Assembly (NCBI GenBank): GCA_035318505.1
Contig: DATHEQ010000010.1
Coordinates: 1-64,000, forward strand
Direction: 5' to 3'
Length of the DNA stretch: 64,000 nucleotides
From: DASWDH01 sp035318505
Lineage (GTDB): Bacteria; Myxococcota_A; Polyangia; Polyangiales; Polyangiaceae
This document shows, one piece after another, positions 55,150 to 64,000 of this stretch (position 1 is the stretch's first letter; each line of letters begins with the position of its first letter). A program made the position numbers and the translations under genes. The notes below the pieces were generated by a model. It was not told the DNA's origin. It saw only the letters and a list, made by a program, of their open reading frames with translations, and ran no database searches.

Positions 55150-55664
55150 GCCGCTCCCCCGTATTCACTTCGGAATGCGAGTCGCAGTCCCTCGACACGG
55201 CTGCGATCGGTCTCGAACACGAGCATCTCGGTCAGGTGCTCGATCCCGTTGTACGTTAGGTTCATCGAGCCAATCAGCGAATACAGATCGCCGACGACTC
55301 CTTTCGCGTGCAGGTCACCTCGTTCGTGGAGAACCAGACCGCCGCCGCGCCGCGCATCTCCGAGTCCATCGAGCACTTGGCGATTGCCTGAATCCGGTCG
55401 CGTCGCGATCACCACCTGCGTGCCTCGATTCAAGAGCTCTCGAAGGACGCGGCTTAGACGTACCTCGCTGCGCGGAAACTCGGGACAAAGGGAGAGGAAA
55501 TCGCCCGTGGCATTGTCAAGGACTGGAACGTCACGTAGCCATGGCGACACGATCCAGAGGCATCTGCTTGGAACAACGAGCTCAGTCGCAAAGATCGTTT
55601 GCAAAAGCTCGCGCACAGAGTTGCGGGCGTCCGCTGAGGTCTGAAGGAACTGGCGCGTACTCAT
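55146..55664 (-). CDS. dpdK: DpdK, phospholipase D-like nuclease domain protein
   Basis: The protein has 172 residues and overlaps its neighbours at both ends (ATGA). It has a single PLD/HKD motif, GDLHAKGVVGDLYSLIGSMN (His119, Lys121, Asp126; Ser133, Asn135), preceded by CLWIVSPWLRDVPVLDN and VVIATRPDSGNRQVLDG, the standard half-PLD layout. A dimer would give one full active site. DpdK is part of the restriction arm, likely cutting DNA with the helicase DpdJ. Confidence 0.85.
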   Translation of the reverse strand: MSTRQFLQTSADARNSVRELLQTIFATELVVPSRCLWIVSPWLRDVPVLDNATGDFLSLCPEFPRSEVRLSRVLRELLNRGTQVVIATRPDSGNRQVLDGLGDARRGGGLVLHERGDLHAKGVVGDLYSLIGSMNLTYNGIEHLTEMLVFETDRSRVEGLRLAFRSEYGGAA

Positions 55665-58600
55665 TGAACCGCCTCCGGCAGTTCGATTCCAGCACGAATT
55701 CTCTGGCCGTCCCTATGGACTCCTGTGAGACGGGCGTGAACGAGGAGCGCCTCCGAATCAACGGGATCCGACGCGACACGCAGGAGCGCTGCGACCAAGC
55801 TGGCGGCCTCCGACACGGGAGCCACGAGTTCAACGGTACCGTCCTGCACCAGAACCCGGCAGAGTTCCTCAAACCAAGTAGCGCTGGCAAGCACTACCTC
55901 TCTCACCGGACGCAAGACGGCCGTGAGCACGAGAAGACGATCGCAGTCCGGTAGTCGCGAAAATGAACTCGAATGACGGAGAGCTTCCGCGCGGACTTGC
56001 GCCCCTCGAGGCCAGAGCATCCCGTAGAGTACACTGTAGCGCCAGATGGCCCGCGTCCGATCAGAGTCACCCGCGGGCGTCACTCCGAGTGCTTGTTCAA
56101 GCGCTGGATCCGCACTCTGCACAAATGCGAGAACCCGCGCGTCGATGTCGATGCCGAGGCGCTGCTCCGTTTCATTCCAGGACCGCACCGCGGTCGCAAG
56201 AAACGCGTCCGTCTGCGCATTGGTCCCCGGCCGGAGCAATCGTGTGTTCACTGAAACGAGAAGGGTGGGCGTTGGGCAAATCCCCCTGCGCGCAAGCTCG
56301 CTCCGCAACGCACGCAGCGCACGGGTGCTGCCCTCGTGTGAATCTGCTGTGCGGACCGCCGTGAACGCCGCGCCGACCGCCGCGTGCTCCGCGGCCCCAG
56401 CCGTAACGATGTCGAGCAGGCGCTCCAATTCGAGCCCCACGAGTTCGAGGTCAGAGGGAGCCAGAGCTGCATCCAGGAGGCGGAAGAACCGCCGCGGGTC
56501 CTCCGCGTAGCGGGCCATGAACTCTTCCAAAAAACCGCCACCCCCAATCGTCTCTTCTGTCAGCCAGATTTCGCCCGCATCCCCTATCGCAACGTCCGCC
56601 GGCGCTTCAGGCACTCCTGCGTCGAGGTCGATCACGAGCGCTCCCGGGTCCATGCGCGGGCACAGGTTCTGGGCGGCATCAACGATCGCCGAGGCGAGCG
56701 TAGAACTGAACCGAGCGCGCAGCCACATCTCCCAGTCCGAGTTGGGCAGCCCCCACAACACGCGCGCGGCGTCGTGCAATGCCGCGTTCGTCCGATCGAG
56801 ATTGAGGAGTTCCAACAGTTCCTGAAGGCGGCGCGGGACGGCACCATCGTCGCCCGTCGATCCATCGCCTGAATCGGTCGAATCGACATCGGCCTCTGCC
56901 GCCGCCTGCAGGATGGTCTCTAGAACCTCCGCGATTGTGGTTCGCGAATTCCGAGCATGCACGGCGGCCTCAGCCTGTTCGAGCGAACTCCCCGTCCTCA
57001 GCGCCTCGGCTGTGACCGTGGAGAGATACGCCAGCGCCAGCCACTCGCGCTGGAAGCCGTTCGCAACACCATCCAAGAGTGGTGTTGTGCGCACGAGGTC
57101 CTTGAAACGCGCGGGGCGTAGGCTCCGTAAGAGGGGCTCATCCCGGGCACAGAGTTCGCAGAGTCTGTGCGGAAAGGCGAACCGGACTTGGACGCCATCC
57201 ACGTCCGCGACGAAGCCAAGTGCAGCCGGTTCCGTGGTGCCCTCGGCACTCGCGCAAACGAACGTGAGAGCCCGTTCCACCTGTCGCTGCGTGCCTAACC
57301 CTACCGAAGCAACTGCGCCGGTCGCGAATCGGCGAACTTCAAGCGGCAGACCAAAATGGTGAGTGTGAAAGCGGAATGGTCGAAGGATAGCGGTCCATGG
57401 CGATCGCTCCGGCGCGTCGACCTCGTGTCCCTGTCCTGTCTGAACGATCTCTGCATGCCAGGCGAGGAACGCATTAGATGACTGTTGGACATTCAGAGGT
57501 GTCACGGCAACGTCGAGCGCGTGTGGCCGGAAGACCGGGACGGTCGCCACGGCGCCTGTGGTGTCGCGATATGCGAACCTTCCCAGCTCCTGACGATCTG
57601 CAGCCGGGCAGAAGCTGTCAATGAGCACGTCCGGCGTCCCATCCGGAGCGATCCAGTACCGTTCGCCACCGTGCGAAACGCCGAAACGGCGAGACACCCG
57701 ACCGGGAGCGAACTCACGGAGTGCTTGAGCCAGCGGCATTGGTTCGACGCGGGCTGCAATTCGTCCAAGTCCCGGAAGACGAACGGAGACCTCCGGCAGT
57801 TGCAAATCACTAAAGAGCGTGCGCGGGACGAACTCGGGAAGGGGGGCCCGCGGAATGTGCGACTCCAGAACCTGGCCACCGGCAGTCGCGCGCCGCCACC
57901 CGCGCTCGAGACGCCTTAGCAGCGTGGGAACTGCTTCGGTCAAGATGGCACGAGGTGGCTCCCACAGCAGCGCGGAGACCTCGTCCTCGTTGATCGCCAG
58001 CGACCGAGCTAAGAACAACGATAACTCGCCCCGGGCGGCTCCCTGCTCGAGGAGGGCTCGTAGATACTCCGCATAAAGCTCCTGCCGCGCGCGAACGGAT
58101 TGCGAGAAATTGGCGCTCTGGATCGCCTCCGCTGGCTGCGAGAAGTCCGTCCAAGGATCCGGCGTCTGGCTCGGAGGTAACCTCCGAGCCAGCCAGTCCA
58201 ATAGGGCATAGGTCGCTTGCATCCGAAGCACTGCCCGGTTCCCGATGGGCAAGTGACGAGGCGGGAGGTGCGGCGAGAAAAGCTGATCATAGGCCTGATA
58301 GGCGTTACGATCGCGGCCGTAGTCGGAGAGGACTACAATCGTCCACGGGCGCATATCCTGGCGGCGCCCCGCGCGACCCTTCCGCTGAAGGAATGCAGCG
58401 GCACTCTGAGGCGCTTTGTGCTGAAGAATCGCGCCTACCTCGGGGTCGTCAAATCCAACCTCGAGAGCGGACGTGGCCACGATGACCTCCGCATTCGTAT
58501 CAACGCCTGCGTCTTGAGAACTCGTCCGACTTACTCGCACGCGAGACGCTGGCGCAAGGACATGCCCGATCTCTTCTACGAGCGACCAATTCTGCCCTGC

Positions 58601-60286
58601 GTCGAGACGCTCACGGGCATTCGGAAGTGTTGTCGCGCGGAGGTTCGCGAGCGAACCTCCCGCACGCCTCGGGTTCGGTCGGCCGAACGAATCCCATCCT
58701 TCAGCGTCGAGGAGGTTGTGATACAGCCGGTTGATGATGTCCAGGTTGTCGGTGAATGCGAAGACGCGACTGCCGAAGGGCGGCTGAGATCGGGCCGGCG
58801 CAAGCACCCGGCGTAGAAGCATCAGCGCTTGGATGGTTGTCGAGAGAAGACTTGCACCGGAGGATGGATCGCCACGCAATGCGAGCATGTACTCGGCGCC
58901 CTCAGCGCGCATCTCCGACTCTTCTGGAGACACTTCGCTTACGTCCCCTGGCCCGACGCCCACCAATTCCGCAAAGAACTGCGGTGCATCGGCAAGCGTA
59001 GCGGAGAGTCCCACGAAGTGAGGCCGCGCTTCGGACGCTCGGCGCCACCGACGGAGCAGAAGGGCAACATGCGCGCCGTGGACACCTTCATAGGCGTGCG
59101 CCTCGTCAAGCAGAACGAAATCAGGGCGCCGCTCTGATCGGATGCCGATCCCAAAGAGTCGGGCGAAGCGGCGCGAAGACAGCCGCTGATTTAGCATTTC
59201 CGTGGACGTGAACAGCACGTCGGGCGGTTCGGCGAGCATCCTTTCTCGGGTCAAGCGGATCTCATCGGCTTCGATGCGCTCATCGCACTTTGAGCCCGAA
59301 CACACGAGACGTTCGAAGTCGCGCTGCGCATCGGCCTCTGGCCAAACCATGGAGTCATTGCAACGAGGGCAACGCACGAAAGGACACTCATAGGCGGCGG
59401 CGGTACGGACCGTGACACGCCGCCAGACGGGACCCCGACCGGGCTCCAGGATGGCTCGCGCTGTCCTTGGAACGTCGCCGTAGAGCGCTCCGATCACCAA
59501 CTTCCTTTTGCCCGACGCCTCGAGAGCCGGACCGATGCGGCGCGCATTTGCGAGAGCCTCGCGAAATTGGTCCTTTAGAAGCTCGTTGCGCGGATAGAGA
59601 GCGAGGCACTTTGTCCAGTACTCGCCCGACAACCGCGCAGCCATTGCGGCGTAAGCTGGAAGGTAGAATGCCAGAGTCTTGCCACTGCCCGTTCCTGCGC
59701 AGACGACCGTTCCGAGAGAGCGGTCGGCCGTCACCCCACCAAGCACACGGCCAATCGCTCGCACCTGAAATCTTGCAAGAGGGCGCTCTTCGGGCGTACC
59801 GGCGCGAACAAGCGCACGAATGATCGCTTCTTGAAGCGATGACAGGGGTACCTCCCGACGCACAGCGGCAACGACATCGCGCGCAACGACCTCTCGCCTT
59901 GGATACATGCGATGGCGGATAAGCAGCCGATAATCGGCGACGAGTCCCGCCGCCGTACGCCAAGCCGCATTGCGTGCATCTGGGAATATCTGTCGAAGAC
60001 GGCAGAATAGGCGCACCGTTTCGGCCATGCGAGTCCGATATCGCTCAGTGTTCGGCACCTTCCACAGAAGATTGTCGTCGAGAAGTGCTTCGAGGAGTTC
60101 CCAACCCGAGTCATATCCTCCGGGGACCCCGCGTGTTCCGAGCGCCGCGAGGAAGTCATCGGCCCGCTGCACGAGTTCGTCTTCGGAGAAGAAGCCGTCC
60201 ACGAGGCCCCAGGTAAGCAGCGACTCCTCGGCCCGCTCGATGACTCCGAGAAACTCCAGTGCGTGCTCGTTCACGGCCATTTGCAC
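55661..60286 (-). CDS. dpdJ: DpdJ, very large DEAD/DEAH-type helicase
   Basis: The protein has 1541 residues (a second Met two codons in is also possible). The helicase core has Walker A GTVVCAGTGSGKTLAFYLPA (198-204), a zinc-type insertion with Cys301/306/309/329/334, DEAH in FVLLDEAHAYEGVHGAHVAL (394-397), SAT in VGLSATLADAPQFFAELVGV, and motif V/VI in IVATSALEVGFDDPEVGAIL then QHKAPQSAAAFLQRKGRAGR. About 800 further residues, including a domain with many W/F-rich segments, follow. It is predicted to translocate along DNA in the Dpd restriction step. It lies 10 bp downstream of the DpdI-like gene and is coupled to dpdK. Confidence 0.88.
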   Translation of the reverse strand: MQMAVNEHALEFLGVIERAEESLLTWGLVDGFFSEDELVQRADDFLAALGTRGVPGGYDSGWELLEALLDDNLLWKVPNTERYRTRMAETVRLFCRLRQIFPDARNAAWRTAAGLVADYRLLIRHRMYPRREVVARDVVAAVRREVPLSSLQEAIIRALVRAGTPEERPLARFQVRAIGRVLGGVTADRSLGTVVCAGTGSGKTLAFYLPAYAAMAARLSGEYWTKCLALYPRNELLKDQFREALANARRIGPALEASGKRKLVIGALYGDVPRTARAILEPGRGPVWRRVTVRTAAAYECPFVRCPRCNDSMVWPEADAQRDFERLVCSGSKCDERIEADEIRLTRERMLAEPPDVLFTSTEMLNQRLSSRRFARLFGIGIRSERRPDFVLLDEAHAYEGVHGAHVALLLRRWRRASEARPHFVGLSATLADAPQFFAELVGVGPGDVSEVSPEESEMRAEGAEYMLALRGDPSSGASLLSTTIQALMLLRRVLAPARSQPPFGSRVFAFTDNLDIINRLYHNLLDAEGWDSFGRPNPRRAGGSLANLRATTLPNARERLDAGQNWSLVEEIGHVLAPASRVRVSRTSSQDAGVDTNAEVIVATSALEVGFDDPEVGAILQHKAPQSAAAFLQRKGRAGRRQDMRPWTIVVLSDYGRDRNAYQAYDQLFSPHLPPRHLPIGNRAVLRMQATYALLDWLARRLPPSQTPDPWTDFSQPAEAIQSANFSQSVRARQELYAEYLRALLEQGAARGELSLFLARSLAINEDEVSALLWEPPRAILTEAVPTLLRRLERGWRRATAGGQVLESHIPRAPLPEFVPRTLFSDLQLPEVSVRLPGLGRIAARVEPMPLAQALREFAPGRVSRRFGVSHGGERYWIAPDGTPDVLIDSFCPAADRQELGRFAYRDTTGAVATVPVFRPHALDVAVTPLNVQQSSNAFLAWHAEIVQTGQGHEVDAPERSPWTAILRPFRFHTHHFGLPLEVRRFATGAVASVGLGTQRQVERALTFVCASAEGTTEPAALGFVADVDGVQVRFAFPHRLCELCARDEPLLRSLRPARFKDLVRTTPLLDGVANGFQREWLALAYLSTVTAEALRTGSSLEQAEAAVHARNSRTTIAEVLETILQAAAEADVDSTDSGDGSTGDDGAVPRRLQELLELLNLDRTNAALHDAARVLWGLPNSDWEMWLRARFSSTLASAIVDAAQNLCPRMDPGALVIDLDAGVPEAPADVAIGDAGEIWLTEETIGGGGFLEEFMARYAEDPRRFFRLLDAALAPSDLELVGLELERLLDIVTAGAAEHAAVGAAFTAVRTADSHEGSTRALRALRSELARRGICPTPTLLVSVNTRLLRPGTNAQTDAFLATAVRSWNETEQRLGIDIDARVLAFVQSADPALEQALGVTPAGDSDRTRAIWRYSVLYGMLWPRGAQVRAEALRHSSSFSRLPDCDRLLVLTAVLRPVREVVLASATWFEELCRVLVQDGTVELVAPVSEAASLVAALLRVASDPVDSEALLVHARLTGVHRDGQRIRAGIELPEAVQ

Positions 60287-60296
60287 TCCGCACGCG

Positions 60297-61001
60297 TTAG
60301 CGCGCGACCACCGTTACTCGAACGTTCTTTAGTTGATCTCGCTCTTGCAGCCAGGCTCGGACCGTCTCTGTAAGCTTCTCGAACGGAGCCCCTCCCTGCT
60401 GTCGCGCCGCCCTGAAGAAATCGAGGACCTCTTTCGGAAATTCCTTCGGGTTCAGTTCGTCTGCAAGCTTCCGCAGTTCGTCGCGCCGGTCCAAGAAGCT
60501 CGCGAGTTCGTTGGGCGCCATCTTGCCCGGCTCACTTCCAGCGAGAATAGCATCGCGCTGCATCCGGATTCTATCCACCTGACTGGCGTAAGCCGGGATG
60601 AGCGCAACCTGCTTCAAGAACGCCTCCTCGATCGTGGGGAGGTCTCGCTGCACGGACTCGAGCGCCTTTTCAACGGCGGCCACGACATCCTTTCCAACCT
60701 TGTCGATCGATCGCTTAAGGCGGCTGTAGTCTTTGCCGCTCTCGATTGAACCATCGGCCAAGGTCTGCTGATATTCCTGAAGCGCAGCGAGCGCGCCGGT
60801 CGGATCCGGCATCTTCGTGTTGGTGACACCCTTCATGCGAAGTACGCGCACCCTTCCCAGCGCAGCGGCAAGCGCCTGATGCACTTCTTCGAGCGCGCTT
60901 GCGCGCTCGCGAAACCCTTCTGCCTCCTTGTGAGCACGTCGGAGCGACTCATGCTTCTCGATTCGCTCGCGCAGCGTTTGGCGTCGGTCGAGTAGTGTCA
61001 T
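60297..61001 (-). CDS. dpdI: DpdI-like coiled-coil protein
   Basis: The protein has 234 residues, charged and helical throughout (LRERIEKHESLRRAHKEAEG, then GKDYSRLKRSIDKVGKDVVA). The C-terminus is FFRAARQQGGAPFEKLTETV then RAWLQERDQLKNVRVTVVA. There is no catalytic motif or membrane helix. It lies between dpdH and dpdJ, where dpdI is found in known clusters. Its start overlaps the dpdH 3' end by 53 bp in a different frame; a later start is possible. Identification is by position and size, not by a diagnostic motif. Confidence 0.55.
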   Translation of the reverse strand: MTLLDRRQTLRERIEKHESLRRAHKEAEGFRERASALEEVHQALAAALGRVRVLRMKGVTNTKMPDPTGALAALQEYQQTLADGSIESGKDYSRLKRSIDKVGKDVVAAVEKALESVQRDLPTIEEAFLKQVALIPAYASQVDRIRMQRDAILAGSEPGKMAPNELASFLDRRDELRKLADELNPKEFPKEVLDFFRAARQQGGAPFEKLTETVRAWLQERDQLKNVRVTVVAR

Positions 61002-64000
61002 TATCTCGGAGCTCCTTCAGAAGTGCTGCCAACTCACTGAGGGCAGAGGCGACATTGGCCTTCGCCTCAGCTAAGGGGTCTTCACCATACTTCATCGCCT
61101 CGCTCTTCAACTCCGCGTCCACCGACACCACGAAGTCGTCATAACGCGCCCGCAGTTCCTCGCAGAGGCGCGCGACAGGTTCATAACCGCGCCCGAGAAT
61201 CGCCAGGACGGTCCCGCGAGGGGCGTCGTCACCGAGTCTGGCGGCATCTTCCAGCGCGGCCATGACCTTGGCGGTCCTGAACTCCTCAATGAACTGGAGG
61301 AGTCGCTTGATCTCCAATCCCCCGGTGAGCCCCGCCGCCTTCGCGCCTTCGACAGTCTCCTTGAACTCGCGCACGAGGAGATCCTTGTTCGCTCCGTCGC
61401 CCAGCCACTCCAGGATCTCGCTGCGCCAGAGAAAGAGCCGGCGCTGTGCCTTCGAGGCAGCGCCACTCAGCTTCCTGAGTTCCGTGTAGGTTGTCCGGAA
61501 CGGCGCGACTTCTGGCACGCCGCTCGGATTTGGGGGGGTAGACGTAAACTCCCACGTCCTGATCGTTTCTTCGATCGCCGGTTTCAACCGCACAAGGTCG
61601 ATCGCGTGGACCAAATCCGCCTGGCCCTGTCGAGCGCCAACGAGGTTCAGCAGGTGACCGGTCCACGACAGCTGCTCACGTGACTCCTTCTCGCCCGTTC
61701 TCCGGCATTTCCGAAGACTGTCCACGAAGACAAGCCAATCTGTGGCCTCCGAGTCGGTTGGCGCTCCGCCACGGCTAGTGGGTGCTTCTGGCGCCGCGGT
61801 GAAGAGCGCCTGAATCAGCGCACCGTGATCCTCTCTCGAAGCGCCATCAACGCCCAGCGCTCTGGCACCGATAAGCAGGCCCTGAACGATCGCGGGGGCG
61901 GCATCCCACTCTGCCCGAAAGTATCGGGCACGAATGAATGCCCGTGCTTTCGCTGCGAGGCCGTCAAGCATCGCTGCATACCTCGGCAGATCCTCCTCAC
62001 AACCCTCATAGTCCCACGAGCCGCGATGGACATCGTGGAATCTCACGAGTGCCATCAGGGCCGCGTGCGCCCGAGCGCTTCTCGCTTCGTCACCAAGATC
62101 GCTCTCGGCACATACGACAACCATTGCCTGGTCGGCGGTTCTACCGCTGTGGCCCGCCGCATTTGGAATGTAGACCCATTCACTAAACCACCTGCTCCAG
62201 GTCGCTGTCTCCCTTGCAAGCGGCCTGAAGAGATCCCAATCCCAATCGATGTAGTCCTTGAGCGCCTCGGCAATCCATTTGCGGAGTTGATTCGCCTCTG
62301 CTTGCGGGAGTTGAATGCCAGCCCGCCACTGCTCGAGCGTCTCCTCCCACTTCGCCTCGCGGGGATCCCTCGGGCGGGACCGTCCAGGCGCCTGTTGTGG
62401 CGAAGGAGACTCTCTTACCGGTACCGGCTGCGTAGGCGCAGGTTGCGGGGGCACGGTCGCACGTCCAAACAGTGACTTGTCGAGCCCGAAGGCGCTGAAG
62501 ACGCGTGGTTCTATTTGGGCGATCTCGCCTGGCGCGCCCGGGTACCCGCCCCAGTAAACAAGGAATCGAAGATACCGGTCCAGTTCCGCGGGGCGCACCC
62601 GTCGCTTCACCTCCTCGGCGACTCGCGCGGGAAGACGTCGCCCGGTTGCGCCGAACGACGCGGGAGGGAAGCCCTCATTCTCGAATAGTTCGCGATGAAC
62701 GAGTACCTTGTTAATTACATTCTGAATGACAAAGCGAGGATTGTAGACAAGTCGGTTCGCTTGCAGGCAGCCCTCACGACCAAGCTCGTCGATCGAATAC
62801 GCATTGAAAGGGAACAACTCGTAACCATCCGACGATGAACCGAATGCTTCTAGCGCTGCCCGCGCCTCAGGCTCGATGCTCGCGGCGAAAGCGGGGACCC
62901 AAGTCTTCGGGACGTCAGGTCCGGATGATTGGCCATAAACCTCCTCCAGCCTCGTTTGACCAGACCGAGCCGCATTCAAGTACGCGCCGACGAGGCGTTG
63001 GATTCGGCCCAAAATCTCTTCTTCGGTTCCCGGTTCATCCGGAATGCGATATTCGATGTTGGCTCGGGTGAGGACAGTGGCCGTGTCCATGTAGCCGGTG
63101 GTGTAAGCAAGTGCAGTGCGCATCGTGCAAAGCACCTGGCGGCCATCGCGGATCGCCTCTTTGATGATCACTTGAAGGAGTTGCTTCTGAAGGCCAGACA
63201 GCACCGCGAAATCTTCGACGAGCAGGACGAGTTCCTTCGCATCGCGAAGCAACTCCTGGCGAACGGCATCGAACAGATCGGAAACCGTTGGGTCCAGCCG
63301 AAGCAAGCGCTGCTTCGCATCATCCAACGCCGCATTGAGAATTCGAACGGCTGCGAGACGCCGGTCTTCGCGCTCTAGATGCCCGATTGCCCTTGCTTCA
63401 GCCCGTCCAAGAGCATCGCGTTCGACTCCGTCGCCGAAGATCAGATCGTTCGGAATAAAGAGATGCTGACGATCATCCTCCGAGCCTGCGGCACGCCCCT
63501 CGGTGAGTTGCTCGACCAGTCGTTTGACGACACCATCCCCCCCGTCGGCAGTGCGTACGAAATGCTGATCGCGGAGTAGTTGGTTGCGGAGCAGCGCCGG
63601 GAGCATGTCTGCACGACAATACGCGTCCCGCTCCAGCGCATTCTTGTCGGCTGGATTTGCGAGCAGGCGTGCACGAGCCTCTGATCCCATTTCGCCCAGC
63701 GTGTGGGCAAGCATTTCGCAAAGGAGTCCCGCTGCTTCTCGCGGGTCCAGTTCTTGTTGGGCACGAACTAGTTCGCGCCGGTATTTCTCGTAGGAAGGAG
63801 CTCGAACTTCATTCAGCAGAATGCTGATGACGCCTTTCAGACTCGTGCCTTTCGGAATCCGGATGACGACGCGGCGTTCAGATCCAGGCATTCGACGAAT
63901 CTGCGCGTCGAGCCACCGGATGACGTGTGACTTGCCGATCCCAGAACTGCCAACAATCGGCAGGATGACACGACCCTCCGACAAGTTTTCAGCAACAAAT
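60949..64000 (-). CDS. dpdH: DpdH, AAA-type ATPase, N-terminus beyond the window
   Basis: At least 1016 residues are visible. The frame stays open to position 64000, so the true start is outside; TTG at 63984 is only an internal codon. The P-loop ILPIVGSSGIGKSHVIRWLD (GSSGIGKS) lies at the very start. A Walker B-like ELVLLVEDFAVLSGLQKQLL comes about 250 residues later, followed by YTTGYMDTATVLTRANIEYR. The C-terminal half is helical and charged, with a proline-rich linker (PPQPAPTQPVPVRESPSPQQ). DpdH is the ATPase of the Dpd restriction module. It overlaps dpdI by 53 bp and ends with the opal stop at 60949. Confidence 0.82.
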   Translation of the reverse strand, partial: FVAENLSEGRVILPIVGSSGIGKSHVIRWLDAQIRRMPGSERRVVIRIPKGTSLKGVISILLNEVRAPSYEKYRRELVRAQQELDPREAAGLLCEMLAHTLGEMGSEARARLLANPADKNALERDAYCRADMLPALLRNQLLRDQHFVRTADGGDGVVKRLVEQLTEGRAAGSEDDRQHLFIPNDLIFGDGVERDALGRAEARAIGHLEREDRRLAAVRILNAALDDAKQRLLRLDPTVSDLFDAVRQELLRDAKELVLLVEDFAVLSGLQKQLLQVIIKEAIRDGRQVLCTMRTALAYTTGYMDTATVLTRANIEYRIPDEPGTEEEILGRIQRLVGAYLNAARSGQTRLEEVYGQSSGPDVPKTWVPAFAASIEPEARAALEAFGSSSDGYELFPFNAYSIDELGREGCLQANRLVYNPRFVIQNVINKVLVHRELFENEGFPPASFGATGRRLPARVAEEVKRRVRPAELDRYLRFLVYWGGYPGAPGEIAQIEPRVFSAFGLDKSLFGRATVPPQPAPTQPVPVRESPSPQQAPGRSRPRDPREAKWEETLEQWRAGIQLPQAEANQLRKWIAEALKDYIDWDWDLFRPLARETATWSRWFSEWVYIPNAAGHSGRTADQAMVVVCAESDLGDEARSARAHAALMALVRFHDVHRGSWDYEGCEEDLPRYAAMLDGLAAKARAFIRARYFRAEWDAAPAIVQGLLIGARALGVDGASREDHGALIQALFTAAPEAPTSRGGAPTDSEATDWLVFVDSLRKCRRTGEKESREQLSWTGHLLNLVGARQGQADLVHAIDLVRLKPAIEETIRTWEFTSTPPNPSGVPEVAPFRTTYTELRKLSGAASKAQRRLFLWRSEILEWLGDGANKDLLVREFKETVEGAKAAGLTGGLEIKRLLQFIEEFRTAKVMAALEDAARLGDDAPRGTVLAILGRGYEPVARLCEELRARYDDFVVSVDAELKSEAMKYGEDPLAEAKANVASALSELAALLKELRDNDTTRPTPNAARANREA

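Noticed and set aside
60949..63984. TTG at 63984 as the DpdH start
   Set aside because: The frame is open to the window edge and the P-loop would lie at residue 12, so the true N-terminus is probably outside the window.

Overview
The window is high-GC bacterial DNA. Dense GC-rich coding, a GYF_2-type membrane protein, many IS66 copies and large uncharacterised proteins suggest a soil deltaproteobacterium or myxobacterium (Myxococcota/Polyangia). This is inference; there is no rRNA or other marker gene.

Layout. 1-2.9 kb holds broken or partial genes: a minus-strand peptidase-like fragment, a beheaded histidine phosphatase, a plus-strand C-terminal stub and a membrane protein. 3.1-12.8 kb is a mobile-element pile-up. 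One IS66 copy faces right and one faces left. Each is cut inside its transposase gene at the same conserved site by a single RIT element (recombinase in trio; three tandem tyrosine recombinases on the minus strand, with about 26 bp terminal inverted repeats). A third, decayed IS66 has cut into a pYEATS-domain gene. 13-15.3 kb holds a membrane protein and a coiled-coil gene remnant.

15.4-30.8 kb is one minus-strand operon of five very large genes (1023, 1143, about 946, 1455 and 567 codons), translationally coupled at three of four junctions. Only one member falls in a family I recognise (DUF6603). The others look like conserved but uncharacterised families that travel together. I could not assign a function.

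30.8-45 kb is an accessory region. It holds IS91 transposase debris, a two-nuclease fusion protein, an integrase remnant, small orphan genes, an XRE-type regulator, an acidic zinc-ribbon protein, a roughly 420 bp inverted-repeat element, a DRGH-motif nuclease, a GYF_2 membrane protein and a ScoMcrA-head-like protein.

45.2-64 kb is a Dpd 7-deazapurine DNA modification/restriction island. A plus-strand operon encodes an HTH protein and a complete GTP-to-preQ0 pathway (FolE2, QueD, QueE, QueC). The same operon then encodes a YaaA/DUF6884-like protein (candidate DpdC), a first DpdB-like protein, the DNA transglycosylase DpdA and a second DpdB-like protein. Facing it is a minus-strand operon for the restriction arm: DpdH (N-terminus beyond the window), a DpdI-like coiled-coil protein, DpdJ helicase, DpdK (PLD fold) and a DpdD-like protein. 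The two operons converge with overlapping stop codons. In the inferred scheme preQ0 is made locally, DpdA with DpdB exchanges it for guanine in DNA, the candidate DpdC may convert it to the amido form, and the DpdD/H/I/J/K set attacks unmodified DNA.
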